From Shewanella colwelliana ATCC 39565 (lineage in GTDB: Bacteria > Pseudomonadota > Gammaproteobacteria > Enterobacterales > Shewanellaceae): a DNA stretch of 64,000 nt. Below, piece by piece: positions 17,024 through 26,200 of this stretch; the stretch's first letter is position 1; the number at the start of each line of letters is the position of its first letter. Location: contig NZ_JAEC01000031.1 in NCBI RefSeq assembly GCF_000518705.1, positions 1-64,000 of the forward strand, given 5' to 3'. The notes beneath the pieces are model-generated. The model ran no database searches, was not told where the DNA came from, and saw only the letters and a program-made list of their open reading frames with translations. A program made the translations under genes and the position numbers.

Positions 17024-18750
17024 TGGCTGACAATATTGAGATCATCGAATATTTAAAAAGCAAAGGGTTTGCTTGCCAAGAACTCGACTTTAAAGGTATC
17101 AAGGCTATTTCTGTAGACGTAGAAATCGCAGAAAAGCTCATAGAGTTGATACACTTTCCATCGTCCGAGATAGCTGGTTTGCCTGTATTTTTACTTGCAA
17201 AGCCAAGTGAGATTGGTCACTTAGCACATGTTCTTAATTATCAAGAGTATGGCCATGATTTTGGTAGTATATGTGTCAATGACAGAGACTCTGTTTCAGT
17301 TAACTTTAATATGCCGTTATTGGCGATTGAAGAGTCGCTTAATCGCCATATAGATATTTTAGAGAAAGCGATAACTGATCCAATATGGAATAGGCAAGAG
17401 CTGTTGCGAGAGTTTAAGTCTTGTTGGCTAAACGTTTGTGATTTTGACGACAGGCCCGTGCTTTTAACTAACGATAACGGTGCAGTAGAGGAAATAGATG
17501 TCTTCAGGCCCGTTAAAGGGCGTAAGTTTGGTGTTAGATCCTACTACTTAGCTCAATCAAAGGATACTGAGCTCGCTGCAGCAGCTAAAATATACTGGCA
17601 AGATAATTCCGATAGAAGCCTTGCTGGTAAGGCGGTAGTGTTACCTTTAACTGAAATCGAGCCTGCACCATTAAACAAAGGCCAATTGGAAAATTGGTAC
17701 TTAGATATTCTTTCGAAACAAAAACCAGACATTTTAAAAAAGCTAAATGATAACTATGGTCAATGGAAAACCTATAAGTATTGGCTCTTCTTTAATGCTC
17801 AGGTCCCATCTGGGAAGGTTTGGTTTTGCTTATCGTTTAAAAGTAAAAAAGGTAAAAAGCACTCTCTACCATTAACTGAACGACAATTAGAAAATTGGAA
17901 TGTTAAAGCTGTACCTATAAGGCTTTTTAACAAAGAAGCTATTTTACCTAGGGGAGGGGCAAACTTAGACTTGGCAGAGACTAAGGTAGCGTTAGTTGGA
18001 GCTGGTTCTGTAGGAAGTGAAATAGCGCATAAACTGTCGGCTGCTGGAGTTCAAAATTTAACTATATATGACCCTGATAGATACAACATTGAAAACCTGT
18101 ATAGACACGTATTACCCGAAGAATTCTTGAATTACGGAAAGTCCGGTGGGCTAAGCTTTAGCCTTAAACGCCAATTTTTATGGTCTAAAGCCAACTCATC
18201 GTTGAGTAAACTACTAGATCTCAGAAACTCAAAATTACTAAACACTTATGACTTGATCGTCATTGCTATAGGTAGTCCTACACACGAGAGGCTCTTTAAA
18301 GAGTACTTATTAGAGAAGGATATTAGAGTTCCAGTAATTAATACTTGGCTTGAAGGTTTTGGTGTTGGTGGGCATGCGGTACTTGATATTCAAGAACGTA
18401 GGGGATGCTTGCTTTGTGCATATGTTTGTCCAGATACTTTGGCTAGAGGGTTAGGATCAAATCTTAATTTTATAGAGCCTAATCAAAACGTAACTATTAA
18501 TATGTCTGGTTGCGGTGAACAATTTATTTCTTATGGTGCAATGTGTTCTGCACAAACAGCTCTAATAGCAAGCGATCTAGCTATCAAATTCCTCGAGGGG
18601 AAAATTGAAACAAGTTCTAAGGTTAGCTGGAAAGGCTGCGAACAGGATGCCCAAAAGCATGGAATAACGCTGACAAATAGGTACTATCAGTTTACTAATT
18701 CATTGAAAATTCAACCGTTGTTTCATGAGGATTGTGATGTCTGTAACTGA
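17023..18750 (+). CDS. cap2: Cap2, E2-E1 fusion ubiquitin-transfer-like protein of CBASS
   Basis: 575 residues. The N-terminal E2-like domain has a candidate catalytic Cys at 84 (GSICVND). The C-terminal E1/ThiF domain carries the nucleotide-binding VALVGAGSVGSEIA around residue 325, DPDRYNIENLYRH, and a zinc-type CLLCAYVC cluster near 463. Cap2 joins the C-terminus of the CD-NTase to other proteins and primes it. It lies between the CD-NTase and Cap3, which defines a type II CBASS. Confidence 0.88.
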   Translation: MADNIEIIEYLKSKGFACQELDFKGIKAISVDVEIAEKLIELIHFPSSEIAGLPVFLLAKPSEIGHLAHVLNYQEYGHDFGSICVNDRDSVSVNFNMPLLAIEESLNRHIDILEKAITDPIWNRQELLREFKSCWLNVCDFDDRPVLLTNDNGAVEEIDVFRPVKGRKFGVRSYYLAQSKDTELAAAAKIYWQDNSDRSLAGKAVVLPLTEIEPAPLNKGQLENWYLDILSKQKPDILKKLNDNYGQWKTYKYWLFFNAQVPSGKVWFCLSFKSKKGKKHSLPLTERQLENWNVKAVPIRLFNKEAILPRGGANLDLAETKVALVGAGSVGSEIAHKLSAAGVQNLTIYDPDRYNIENLYRHVLPEEFLNYGKSGGLSFSLKRQFLWSKANSSLSKLLDLRNSKLLNTYDLIVIAIGSPTHERLFKEYLLEKDIRVPVINTWLEGFGVGGHAVLDIQERRGCLLCAYVCPDTLARGLGSNLNFIEPNQNVTINMSGCGEQFISYGAMCSAQTALIASDLAIKFLEGKIETSSKVSWKGCEQDAQKHGITLTNRYYQFTNSLKIQPLFHEDCDVCN

Positions 18751-19219
18751 TGAAGTGCGGTTTGTCGGTTCAACCATAGAATTAACAGTAAGCAAGCAAG
18801 TTTATGACTGCTGGCTGAGGCATCGCCAAATGGAATCCGAGGATACGGAACAGTTTGGGGTACTAATAGGCTCGCGGATTGAAGATGAAAGCAAAATCTG
18901 GATAAACAAGTGTACAACACCTCAGAAAATGGATATTAGCCAACGAGCAAGGTTTACGATGAAAGATCCATTTCATCAAAAACAAATAGACACTGCATTT
19001 GAAGAGTCTAATGGTGAGTCGGGCTATATCGGTACGTGGCACACTCATCCACAAGGTATACCAATACCTTCAATTATAGATTTAAATGACTGGGATCAAT
19101 GTTCATTACGCAACCCTGACAGGCAACTCTTGTTCGTGATTATTGGAAATAAACAGGTCAATATTTACATAAGAATTAATAATAAATTAGAAATGGTAAC
19201 GAGGAAAATTGATGGCTAA
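18737..19219 (+). CDS. cap3: Cap3, JAB/JAMM isopeptidase of CBASS
   Basis: The start is put at ATG 18737 because GAGG lies seven bases upstream; another ATG at 18725 is in frame. About 160 residues. The JAMM zinc motif is complete: a Glu before FGVLIG, then TWHTHPQG and S.....D in IPSIIDLND. Cap3 reverses the CD-NTase conjugates made by Cap2. Its start lies inside the end of cap2 and its end overlaps cap5 by 8 bases. Confidence 0.85.
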   Translation: MSVTDEVRFVGSTIELTVSKQVYDCWLRHRQMESEDTEQFGVLIGSRIEDESKIWINKCTTPQKMDISQRARFTMKDPFHQKQIDTAFEESNGESGYIGTWHTHPQGIPIPSIIDLNDWDQCSLRNPDRQLLFVIIGNKQVNIYIRINNKLEMVTRKIDG

Positions 19220-20801
19220 CAAAGCAGACCAGTTCTGTAATCAAGCAGCAAATTCACCAATTGAATCAGTGGAAACATTTGAACAATATATCGATAATTT
19301 AAGAAAATTGGTCAGTTGGAACCATGTGGGGATTTTAACAGATGAGGGTGTTCGGAATATCATCATATTGCTGATTTTAAATGATGAATTAGTTGGAACT
19401 GTACGCCTATCTCTTGCGCCAAGTATTGTTGCAAGCTGTTTAAAAGGCTTGACTGTAGAAAATGAGCCAGTTTGTTATAGATGCATTCAAGGCTATTCAA
19501 TTTCTAGTGATGATCTTCTGCACTTGGAATCAATTGCAGGCATGTGGGACAAAGCAAAGGAGCAAAGTGCAGAACTTACCCACGATGAAATAGAACCTTT
19601 GTTCATCCGTTTTGATGATGATAGAAAAGAAAAAGGTCGAGGCCCTGACTTCACGAAGGATACCAAGGAAACCGTTTGGAGGGAAAGCTTCGGACGCTGT
19701 ATGTTCACTGGGTGTGGCGAAAAGCTTGATTACGATGAAGTGTCAGGTACTTCAGGAAATTATGCGTACTTAGCTCATAACGTCGCTTCATCGGAACAAA
19801 GCGCAAGGGGAATCGTTGAGTTATCGAAAAAGCTCTCCAATAATCCGAATAACGTTCTGTTATTGTGTGATAAACACCATCGGCTCATAGATAAAGTGGC
19901 CGCTAGTGATTACACCGCTCCTGCATTGTCCGCTATGAGAAAGGAATTTAGTATTGTTGCTAATAGTTTATTGGACGGGCTAAAGTTCGAACCGATTCCT
20001 GTGTATGCAGTTTTATGGCCTGTAAATTCTCAGACGGTCTCACCTCCATCTTATCTGCAGGTAGCTAACAGTCTTTCAAGAATCAAAAGAAGGATGCATG
20101 AACAGCTCAATGTTTTAAGTAACAATGAAGAGTTATTAGTTGGATCACCGGACATACTTTGGAGTTTAATGCCAACTGTTATCCAGAATGCTGCTGAAAA
20201 AATAATTCAACAAACTAAGCAGTTTGGATACAGCGCTGCACTATTCGGGTTCGGGCCATCCTCAGCGCTTATAGGTTTAGGAGCTAGGTTGGGTAACAAA
20301 AATGCTGTCACCCCTATGCTCCGATTCAGAGAAAGCGGAAGCTGGTCTTGGCCACAAACAGAACCAGTTGGCGATTTTTATGAGATAGAAGGTAATAACA
20401 ATTTACAAAGTGGTAGTGATTTTGTGATAAATATTGCCTTAACTGCAGAACCTGAAAGTTTAGTCGAGGCTTCAAAATCAGTCGGCGATAGGGTTGAGGC
20501 GCAAACTATTACGATCCGAGCAAGGAAAACTAATATGGGGAATGGTGCGATACCACACCCAGATGACGGAAGAGCTTTCTCTGCTTTTCTTCAATCACTG
20601 TTTCATGACCTCAAGTCAAAGTATGGGGCACAAGTTATTCACTTATTTCCTTGTACATCAAATGCTGCATCGGTATTTATTGGACAGGCATATGATCTGC
20701 ACCACCCTAAGGTGATTGTATATGACTTCGACAATGGAACGATGGTACCAAGAATATGTTTAGAAAGTGAGAATCATCAGTGTTTAGTTAGGGCGATATA
20801 G
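19212..20801 (+). CDS. cap5: Cap5, HNH-SAVED effector nuclease of CBASS
   Basis: 529 residues from ATG 19212, with GAGG seven bases upstream; a TTG one codon earlier is less likely. The middle holds an HNH nuclease: CMFTGCGEKL, AHNVASSE and VLLLCDKHHRLID. The C-terminal 270 residues form a SAVED domain, the CARF-related sensor of cyclic oligonucleotides. The N-terminal 150 residues are an additional region that I do not recognise; in typical Cap5 proteins the HNH is near the N-terminus, so this is longer than usual. Activation is expected to cause general DNA cleavage and cell death. Confidence 0.85.
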   Translation: MANKADQFCNQAANSPIESVETFEQYIDNLRKLVSWNHVGILTDEGVRNIIILLILNDELVGTVRLSLAPSIVASCLKGLTVENEPVCYRCIQGYSISSDDLLHLESIAGMWDKAKEQSAELTHDEIEPLFIRFDDDRKEKGRGPDFTKDTKETVWRESFGRCMFTGCGEKLDYDEVSGTSGNYAYLAHNVASSEQSARGIVELSKKLSNNPNNVLLLCDKHHRLIDKVAASDYTAPALSAMRKEFSIVANSLLDGLKFEPIPVYAVLWPVNSQTVSPPSYLQVANSLSRIKRRMHEQLNVLSNNEELLVGSPDILWSLMPTVIQNAAEKIIQQTKQFGYSAALFGFGPSSALIGLGARLGNKNAVTPMLRFRESGSWSWPQTEPVGDFYEIEGNNNLQSGSDFVINIALTAEPESLVEASKSVGDRVEAQTITIRARKTNMGNGAIPHPDDGRAFSAFLQSLFHDLKSKYGAQVIHLFPCTSNAASVFIGQAYDLHHPKVIVYDFDNGTMVPRICLESENHQCLVRAI

Positions 20802-20894
20802 AGCTGCTTTTGAATCACCAGAGTTTGGAGATGAATTTACTAATATCAAACGTGTTAGTTAGAAAGGTTTAGCTAGCTCATTTCTGCCCAAAAT

Positions 20895-21221
20895 CTATTT
20901 ATCTGTAGTATTCAATTTAGTCAACTGCTCTATCAAAATATCTTTTTCTGCATCAGTCATTTGATCTAAAAGACATAGTAGTTGGGCACTCTTTTCTGAC
21001 TCACAGAAAAAGTAAGCAACGGGCACACCTAGTTCATCTGCCATCGCTTTTAGCGTTGCGTAATCTGGGGTGTGCTTGCCTTTCTCATAATGATTCATGC
21101 GTGCGCTCGCCGTTCCCGGTTCCATTCCTAACTGAATGCCCAGTTGCTTTTGGCTGATACCCATCGCTTTTCTTGCCTGCTTGAGCCTAAGAGGTAGCGG
21201 GCTAATTCGTTTGTCTGACAC
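20895..21221 (-). CDS. xre: Xre-family regulator of the transposon
   Basis: 108 residues with an N-terminal Cro/CI-type helix-turn-helix (RLKQARKAMGISQKQLGIQL, then NHYEKGKHTPDYATLKAMAD). The C-terminal part is short and helical. I-F3 elements often carry an Xre repressor that controls the cas operon and homing guide. Here the link is supported by an operator-like palindrome both at its own promoter and before tniQ. It stands alone between the CBASS operon and the helicase module and is transcribed away from the latter. Confidence 0.85.
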   Translation of the reverse strand: MSDKRISPLPLRLKQARKAMGISQKQLGIQLGMEPGTASARMNHYEKGKHTPDYATLKAMADELGVPVAYFFCESEKSAQLLCLLDQMTDAEKDILIEQLTKLNTTDK

Positions 21222-21283
21222 GAGTTCATTTTTGTCTGATCCTAGATAACTTAGATTGTCTTAGTTTTTTCACTTAAGGTATA

Positions 21284-21298
21284 CTAAGGAATCCTTAG
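21284..21298. promoter_or_regulatory. Putative Xre operator at the xre promoter
   Basis: CTAAGGA-A-TCCTTAG is a perfect 15-base palindrome 63 bases before the xre start. On the minus strand TTGACA lies 12-20 bases upstream of it, so the operator falls between or over the promoter elements and would allow autorepression. Confidence 0.65.
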
Positions 21299-21428
21299 CT
21301 TTTTAGGTGGCATTGTCAAGTTTTAGCCTAATCAGAAAAAATTGAATCGATAAGAGGGCGATGAGGTAGAGGAAAACAATAAGAAAAACGTCACGGATTG
21401 GCTCATTAGATGTTGAAATTATTAATAA

Positions 21429-21968
21429 TTGGTAAATACCGTGAACGAATCAAAAATCCGTATAAACAAAATACTTATTAGTATCTTAAAAAGTAAAACG
21501 CTGTCTCAATTTACTGCTATTGAGTTAAAAAAGTTATTCATAGAGCAAGTTCCTGCCACAAAAAATAAAGATGCCAACCAACTAGTGCATAGAACACTCG
21601 GCAAATTATGCCAAATTGGGTTCCTAGAAAAGCGTACTGATGGCAAAAAGATATTATTTTCTAAGACATTAACTTTTGATGAGAGTCGCCTACACCCAAG
21701 TAAACCAAGTCGTCAGACACAACAACCGAATGTGGTGAACCACGGTACAGCTCAATTACAAAAACTCAAAGCCACACTTAATCAATATCAAATTGATCTG
21801 CTTGAACACATTGGTGAAGCGGAGGAGTTTAAACGGTTATTTACTGAGTATCCTGAAACTAAAACAACCCTATATTCCCGCTATATGGAGGCACGTAACT
21901 TAAGTTCATCAATCGTTGGCAAAATTAAGGCTATAGAAGCCTGTATAAATGCACTTGAGGAGTTATGA
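21429..21968 (+). CDS. Winged-helix/coiled-coil protein paired with a helicase
   Basis: About 175-179 residues; no ATG start, only TTG 21429 or GTG 21441, neither with a good ribosome site. The N-terminal 90 residues look like a winged helix (SQFTAIELKKLFIEQ, LGKLCQIGFLEKR). The C-terminal half is helical, with heptad-like charge (AQLQKLKATLNQYQIDLLEH). Family not recognised. Its TGA lies one base before the helicase ATG, so the two are tightly coupled and probably work together, perhaps with this protein as the DNA-binding or sensor part. Confidence 0.65.
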   Translation: MVNTVNESKIRINKILISILKSKTLSQFTAIELKKLFIEQVPATKNKDANQLVHRTLGKLCQIGFLEKRTDGKKILFSKTLTFDESRLHPSKPSRQTQQPNVVNHGTAQLQKLKATLNQYQIDLLEHIGEAEEFKRLFTEYPETKTTLYSRYMEARNLSSSIVGKIKAIEACINALEEL

Positions 21969-21969
21969 G

Positions 21970-23367
21970 ATGCAACTAAGGTCATGGCAGCAAGCCTGCG
22001 TAAATAAAGCGCTTAGCCTCTATCAGTCACAAAGCCACTTTATGTGCCTCGCGACACCTGGAGCAGGTAAAACTGTCATGGCTGCAGAGCTATCAGCAAG
22101 ACTCATCGAGATGGGAACTATTGATTTTGTTTTGTGCTTTTCACCATCATCAGAGGTCAATGAAAGCATCCGTTCTACGTTTTCTCGTCGATTAAAAAAA
22201 CGTTTTGACGGTTTAATAGGAGCAATTGGTAGTGTTTATACCTACCAATCGATGCCCTCTTTAACAGCTGAATTCTGGCAGCTTCTAAATAGCCATAATG
22301 TTTTGGTTATTATGGATGAGGTACATCATTTAAAAGGAGCTGAAATTAATGATGCTAATGCGTGGGGTGAAGAAGTTCTTGTTAATATCCAAAATAAGGC
22401 CAAGTATACATTAGCCCTTTCTGGCACCCCTTGGCGTTCAGATTCTGCACCAATTGTCCTATCACGGTTTACTGAGCCTGATAATACAGTTCATTGTGAT
22501 TATATTTATGGTTTAAGGCAGGCTATTGCCGACGGCGTATGCAGACAACCACATATTACACTCATCGATAATGAAGAAATTAAATTAGATATTAATGAAG
22601 ATTCAGAGACATTTACCTCGATAGCAGCTCTTTTAGAAGGCTCTAGTTACAGCTACCGTTCATTATTAAATAATCAACAAATCACGCACTATATGCTTAA
22701 ACAAGGCGTTAGTAAGCTAGGAGATATTCGTAAAAGCACTCCCCTAGCAGGCGGACTTATCGTTGCTTCATCTATTAAGCACGCTAAACAACTTTATCAA
22801 ATGCTAGTGACCGACTTTAAGCAAACAGCCTGTATCGTCACCTCTAAGTTGAAACATCCTTCACAGACGATTAAATCTTTTAGAGAGAGCGATATTCAAT
22901 GGATAGTGAGTGTTGGTATGATCTCTGAGGGCACTGATATTCCGAGGCTACAGGTTTGCTGTCATCTGAGCAGTATTAAAACTGAAATGCATTATCGACA
23001 AGTATTAGGAAGAATACTACGAGTCACTGCTGATGAAGTTCAACAGGCTTGGCTATTCACCTTGGCTGAAACTAAGCTTACTGAATTTGCTTATCGTATT
23101 GGTCAAGATGTTCCTGAAATGCCCGTGATTACTAGTCAAAAAGCACGGCTACCAATAAATTTGGCATTCCCAAGTAAATTAAGCTCTAGCGGGCAGGATA
23201 ATAACGAAATAGCTAGCTTGCAAATATCAGATTTAACGCTATCAACCAAACCTAGCATACAGCCACACTTATCTGATATTGAGCAAGAAAATCACTACAA
23301 TTTAGCCTTGTTAGGCGGATACAAAGAGCAAATAGTAAGGATGTTTGACACTCATTTACATCAATAG
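21970..23367 (+). CDS. SF2 DEAH-type helicase, candidate defence protein
   Basis: 465 residues from ATG 21970, chosen because GAGGAG lies seven bases upstream and it starts directly behind the previous stop. Motifs: Q-like LRSWQQACVNKAL, Walker A ATPGAGKT, DEVHH box, SGTPWR (motif III), EGTDIPRLQVCCHL and YRQVLGRILR (motif VI). The build is close to type III restriction or RadD-like helicases, but no nuclease domain is visible. It converges with tnsC and overlaps its end by 7 bases. As cargo beside CBASS in a transposon, an anti-phage role is a reasonable guess. Confidence 0.75.
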   Translation: MQLRSWQQACVNKALSLYQSQSHFMCLATPGAGKTVMAAELSARLIEMGTIDFVLCFSPSSEVNESIRSTFSRRLKKRFDGLIGAIGSVYTYQSMPSLTAEFWQLLNSHNVLVIMDEVHHLKGAEINDANAWGEEVLVNIQNKAKYTLALSGTPWRSDSAPIVLSRFTEPDNTVHCDYIYGLRQAIADGVCRQPHITLIDNEEIKLDINEDSETFTSIAALLEGSSYSYRSLLNNQQITHYMLKQGVSKLGDIRKSTPLAGGLIVASSIKHAKQLYQMLVTDFKQTACIVTSKLKHPSQTIKSFRESDIQWIVSVGMISEGTDIPRLQVCCHLSSIKTEMHYRQVLGRILRVTADEVQQAWLFTLAETKLTEFAYRIGQDVPEMPVITSQKARLPINLAFPSKLSSSGQDNNEIASLQISDLTLSTKPSIQPHLSDIEQENHYNLALLGGYKEQIVRMFDTHLHQ

Positions 23368-24353
23368 GTGTATTCAAACACCCTATCAATAATTTCATCT
23401 TTCTCTTCTAGAGCATTTGGGTTATATCTTGAAGGGCTCGATAGCACTGGAATAGGAACGTCCTTAAATTCTATAGTAAATGGGTTTGAACTTAAGTGGT
23501 CACAGCCTAGTTTATCAAAAGTTTTAGCAAGTATTTGTTCATTTAGAGTATGAGCGTTATTCTGTAGCGCAATTTTACAAGCTTCATACAGAAAGTACTT
23601 TAGTTGCCTGAACTCCCCTCGACAAACAGCAAAGAGTGCTCGGGTTAATTCTTTACTGTGCAAAACTGGACGCTTGTCAAATGACATTCTTTTCGAAAAG
23701 CCAACTAGAAGCTCCCTAAAATGCTCACACTCTTCTTTAACGGTATAACTAAAATAGTCCAAGTGCTTCCTGCGCCGAAGCCTTGAAACCCATTCAGAGT
23801 CATTGATTATATCTTTCATCCAAGGCATCCCTACTAATACAATTGGTATATTTGCTTCTTCACTAATAAATTTTAGTGCACTCGTGATTATCTGGCGCTC
23901 TTGATAACTTTTAAACTTAACCAAGTCATGAAATTCATTAATGATAAGTAACTCTACTTTAGCCGCTGTTAAATTTTGAACCACTTTTTTGGTCAAATCG
24001 ACTTTCGTATCACGTTTCTTTTGGTGACATGCAAACTTCTCTAAATCTGACAATATTTTTATTAAAGTTTTTTCTAGTCCCTTATTGCTCGAAACCTTTG
24101 TGATGAGCACTGGTACATCTGAATGCCTAAGGCCACTATTAGCGTTAACCCTTCGCCTATATTCTTGAATCAAAGATGTTTTACCTGATCCTGTTTCACC
24201 TGTAAGCATCATACATTGAGGATCTGATTGGTAACCTCTATTGAATCTTAGATCATCAAAGTCGTTAAACACTTCAGTCACAATGGGGAGTTCAATAAAA
24301 CAAAGGCCAAACTCTTTAAGCGCTGCGTCCTGTTGAGGCGTCAATTTAGTCAT
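23361..24353 (-). CDS. tnsC: TnsC, AAA+ ATPase regulator of transposition
   Basis: 330 residues from ATG 24353, which shares its A with the tnsB stop (TGATG). Walker A GETGSGKTSLI, Walker B-type LLIINEFHD and a sensor region (IPIVLVGMPWM) are present. TnsC links TniQ-Cascade at the target to the TnsAB transposase. The length and TniB/TnsC-type organisation fit I-F3 TnsC. Third gene of the tnsABC operon. Confidence 0.92.
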   Translation of the reverse strand: MTKLTPQQDAALKEFGLCFIELPIVTEVFNDFDDLRFNRGYQSDPQCMMLTGETGSGKTSLIQEYRRRVNANSGLRHSDVPVLITKVSSNKGLEKTLIKILSDLEKFACHQKKRDTKVDLTKKVVQNLTAAKVELLIINEFHDLVKFKSYQERQIITSALKFISEEANIPIVLVGMPWMKDIINDSEWVSRLRRRKHLDYFSYTVKEECEHFRELLVGFSKRMSFDKRPVLHSKELTRALFAVCRGEFRQLKYFLYEACKIALQNNAHTLNEQILAKTFDKLGCDHLSSNPFTIEFKDVPIPVLSSPSRYNPNALEEKDEIIDRVFEYTY

Positions 24354-26200
24354 CAATATCCTTCCAAGTCCATATCCCAATCATCATCTTCCATCTCTGC
24401 CTCTACTTGATTGCAGCTAATTGACTTCTGCGGTTCACTTTTGGAGAGGGCTATTGTGGATTTACCTGTTGAGCTAATATCAGCTAGTTGAGCTTTTTTC
24501 TTAAGTTCAGGAAGTTTGGCTTTAGTTTTAGATTTATTAAAGAGTTCTTGCTCTTGCTGTACTCGAGCATGAATTGCCATTCGAGCTTTAGCTAAACCAA
24601 GGTTATCCTTACTCTCGCGTATTGTTTCACGATTAATTTTCTTTATGACTTTATGTTCGTGAAGACTCAAGCCACTGACATAACCAGTAGTATCTGTACA
24701 AGGCACTTTTAGGTACCCACCCAACTCTTCTAGATAAACATGGATACTGGACAGATCATCAGGGTCTATCTTTATGAGTTTTTTTATTGTGTCTTTGGTT
24801 TGCGGGTAGTGCTTACGATAATCCGCTAATGCAGTTGAGTCATACATCAACTCTTCAAATTTAAAGCCATTTCGAGTTAATGTTCTTTCATCAGTAATCC
24901 CCATCAGCACATTAAAACGTTTTTCTTCTTCCACTGTCATCTGCAACGGTGGGTATATATCAAAACCATGCTGCCACTGCTTTATTGGAATACGTGTGTC
25001 ACGAGAGTCTGAATCTTGGTGATAAATATCGACAACCCAACGATGAAACTCTTCGACAAATACTGAGAAGCGCATAATGGCGTCTTTTTCAGGTTTGTAG
25101 TCCTCTTTCTCTAGAATATTTGAAAACGTTTTTCCTGGGATCTCGGTTAAAAAGTATTGGTTAATCATGCCAAAGAAACGCTCAACAAACGGCTTCAACC
25201 ATGGCTTACGAACTGGGTTATATTGAATATTTATACCTGCTTCTTTACAAGCATGGTCTAAACTCTTTGACCAAAATTCAGCTCCATTATCAACAACCAA
25301 GGTTTCAAATTTTCCATAACAAGGCCAATCATTCTGAAGCTCTATTCCAACATCGTTAAGAGTTTTAGGCTTTATCGCATGCACAATAGCTTTAGCCGCA
25401 GAAACATAAGAGGGAGCTTTGTAACTCAAATGGAAGCCTAAAACGCAATTGCTAAAAACATCAACGAGTAAAGTAAGGTAAGGCCTTCCCAAAGGGAGAA
25501 GTAGTTCATCATCGAGTAGGATTAAATCAAGTGGAGTATGATCTATTTCAACACGTTCTAAAATTCGAGTTGGCGGTATATGAGAAGAACAATATGCAAA
25601 CCACTGATCAGCTTTGAACTTACCATGCCTAGCGACAGCAATAGGATAAGGTGGCAGTGACTTAATTCTCTGATTGAAAGCTGTATAGGAAATTATAGGG
25701 ATCTTCCCATCAACAATTGATTCATTCTCAATGGTAATGGCGTCTTTATAGTACTGGTAAGCGGTCGTCACTTTAGGTCTTTTGGCATCTAAAAAGCGAG
25801 ATAACGCTCGCTCAAAAAACACCTCATCACCTTCAACTCGCTTCTTTCGGTTGCCCATTTTATGGCGCTTAACAACCAAAGAGGCTAAATCTCCATTACT
25901 ATCAATATAACTCTTACGCCAACGAACCACTGTACGCCAATTAGGTCGTTTTTCTGTATTGCCTTCAAACAGCTTATCAAGAATTGGGTCTAGCTTTTTT
26001 TGCGTCCAGCCTCCTGAGTTTTCCTGCTCAATAAAACTAATTAGTTTGTATTTATCGAGCGCTTTTTCTTTAAGGAAGTCAGGGAAAGTATCAAGATCTC
26101 GCTTAACTAACTCTGTATCATCTAACTTAACGTATTGAGCTGGGGTATCTGGCTTTTTGGCAGATGTAGACTCTGTGAACTCATCTTCAAAGTCCATCAT
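24353..26200 (-). CDS. tnsB: TnsB, DDE transposase
   Basis: 615 residues. An N-terminal DNA-binding region (helix-turn-helix around TQKKLDPILDKLF and WRTVVRWRKSY) precedes the RNase-H-fold core with DDE residues in VEIDHTPLDL, LVVDNGAEFWS and KPFVERFFG. It binds the repeated sites at the transposon ends and joins the 3' ends to the target. The ATGA overlap with tnsA marks coupled translation; the C-terminus ends in an acidic tail (MEDDDWDMDLEGY) that may contact TnsC. Confidence 0.93.
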   Translation of the reverse strand: MMDFEDEFTESTSAKKPDTPAQYVKLDDTELVKRDLDTFPDFLKEKALDKYKLISFIEQENSGGWTQKKLDPILDKLFEGNTEKRPNWRTVVRWRKSYIDSNGDLASLVVKRHKMGNRKKRVEGDEVFFERALSRFLDAKRPKVTTAYQYYKDAITIENESIVDGKIPIISYTAFNQRIKSLPPYPIAVARHGKFKADQWFAYCSSHIPPTRILERVEIDHTPLDLILLDDELLLPLGRPYLTLLVDVFSNCVLGFHLSYKAPSYVSAAKAIVHAIKPKTLNDVGIELQNDWPCYGKFETLVVDNGAEFWSKSLDHACKEAGINIQYNPVRKPWLKPFVERFFGMINQYFLTEIPGKTFSNILEKEDYKPEKDAIMRFSVFVEEFHRWVVDIYHQDSDSRDTRIPIKQWQHGFDIYPPLQMTVEEEKRFNVLMGITDERTLTRNGFKFEELMYDSTALADYRKHYPQTKDTIKKLIKIDPDDLSSIHVYLEELGGYLKVPCTDTTGYVSGLSLHEHKVIKKINRETIRESKDNLGLAKARMAIHARVQQEQELFNKSKTKAKLPELKKKAQLADISSTGKSTIALSKSEPQKSISCNQVEAEMEDDDWDMDLEGY

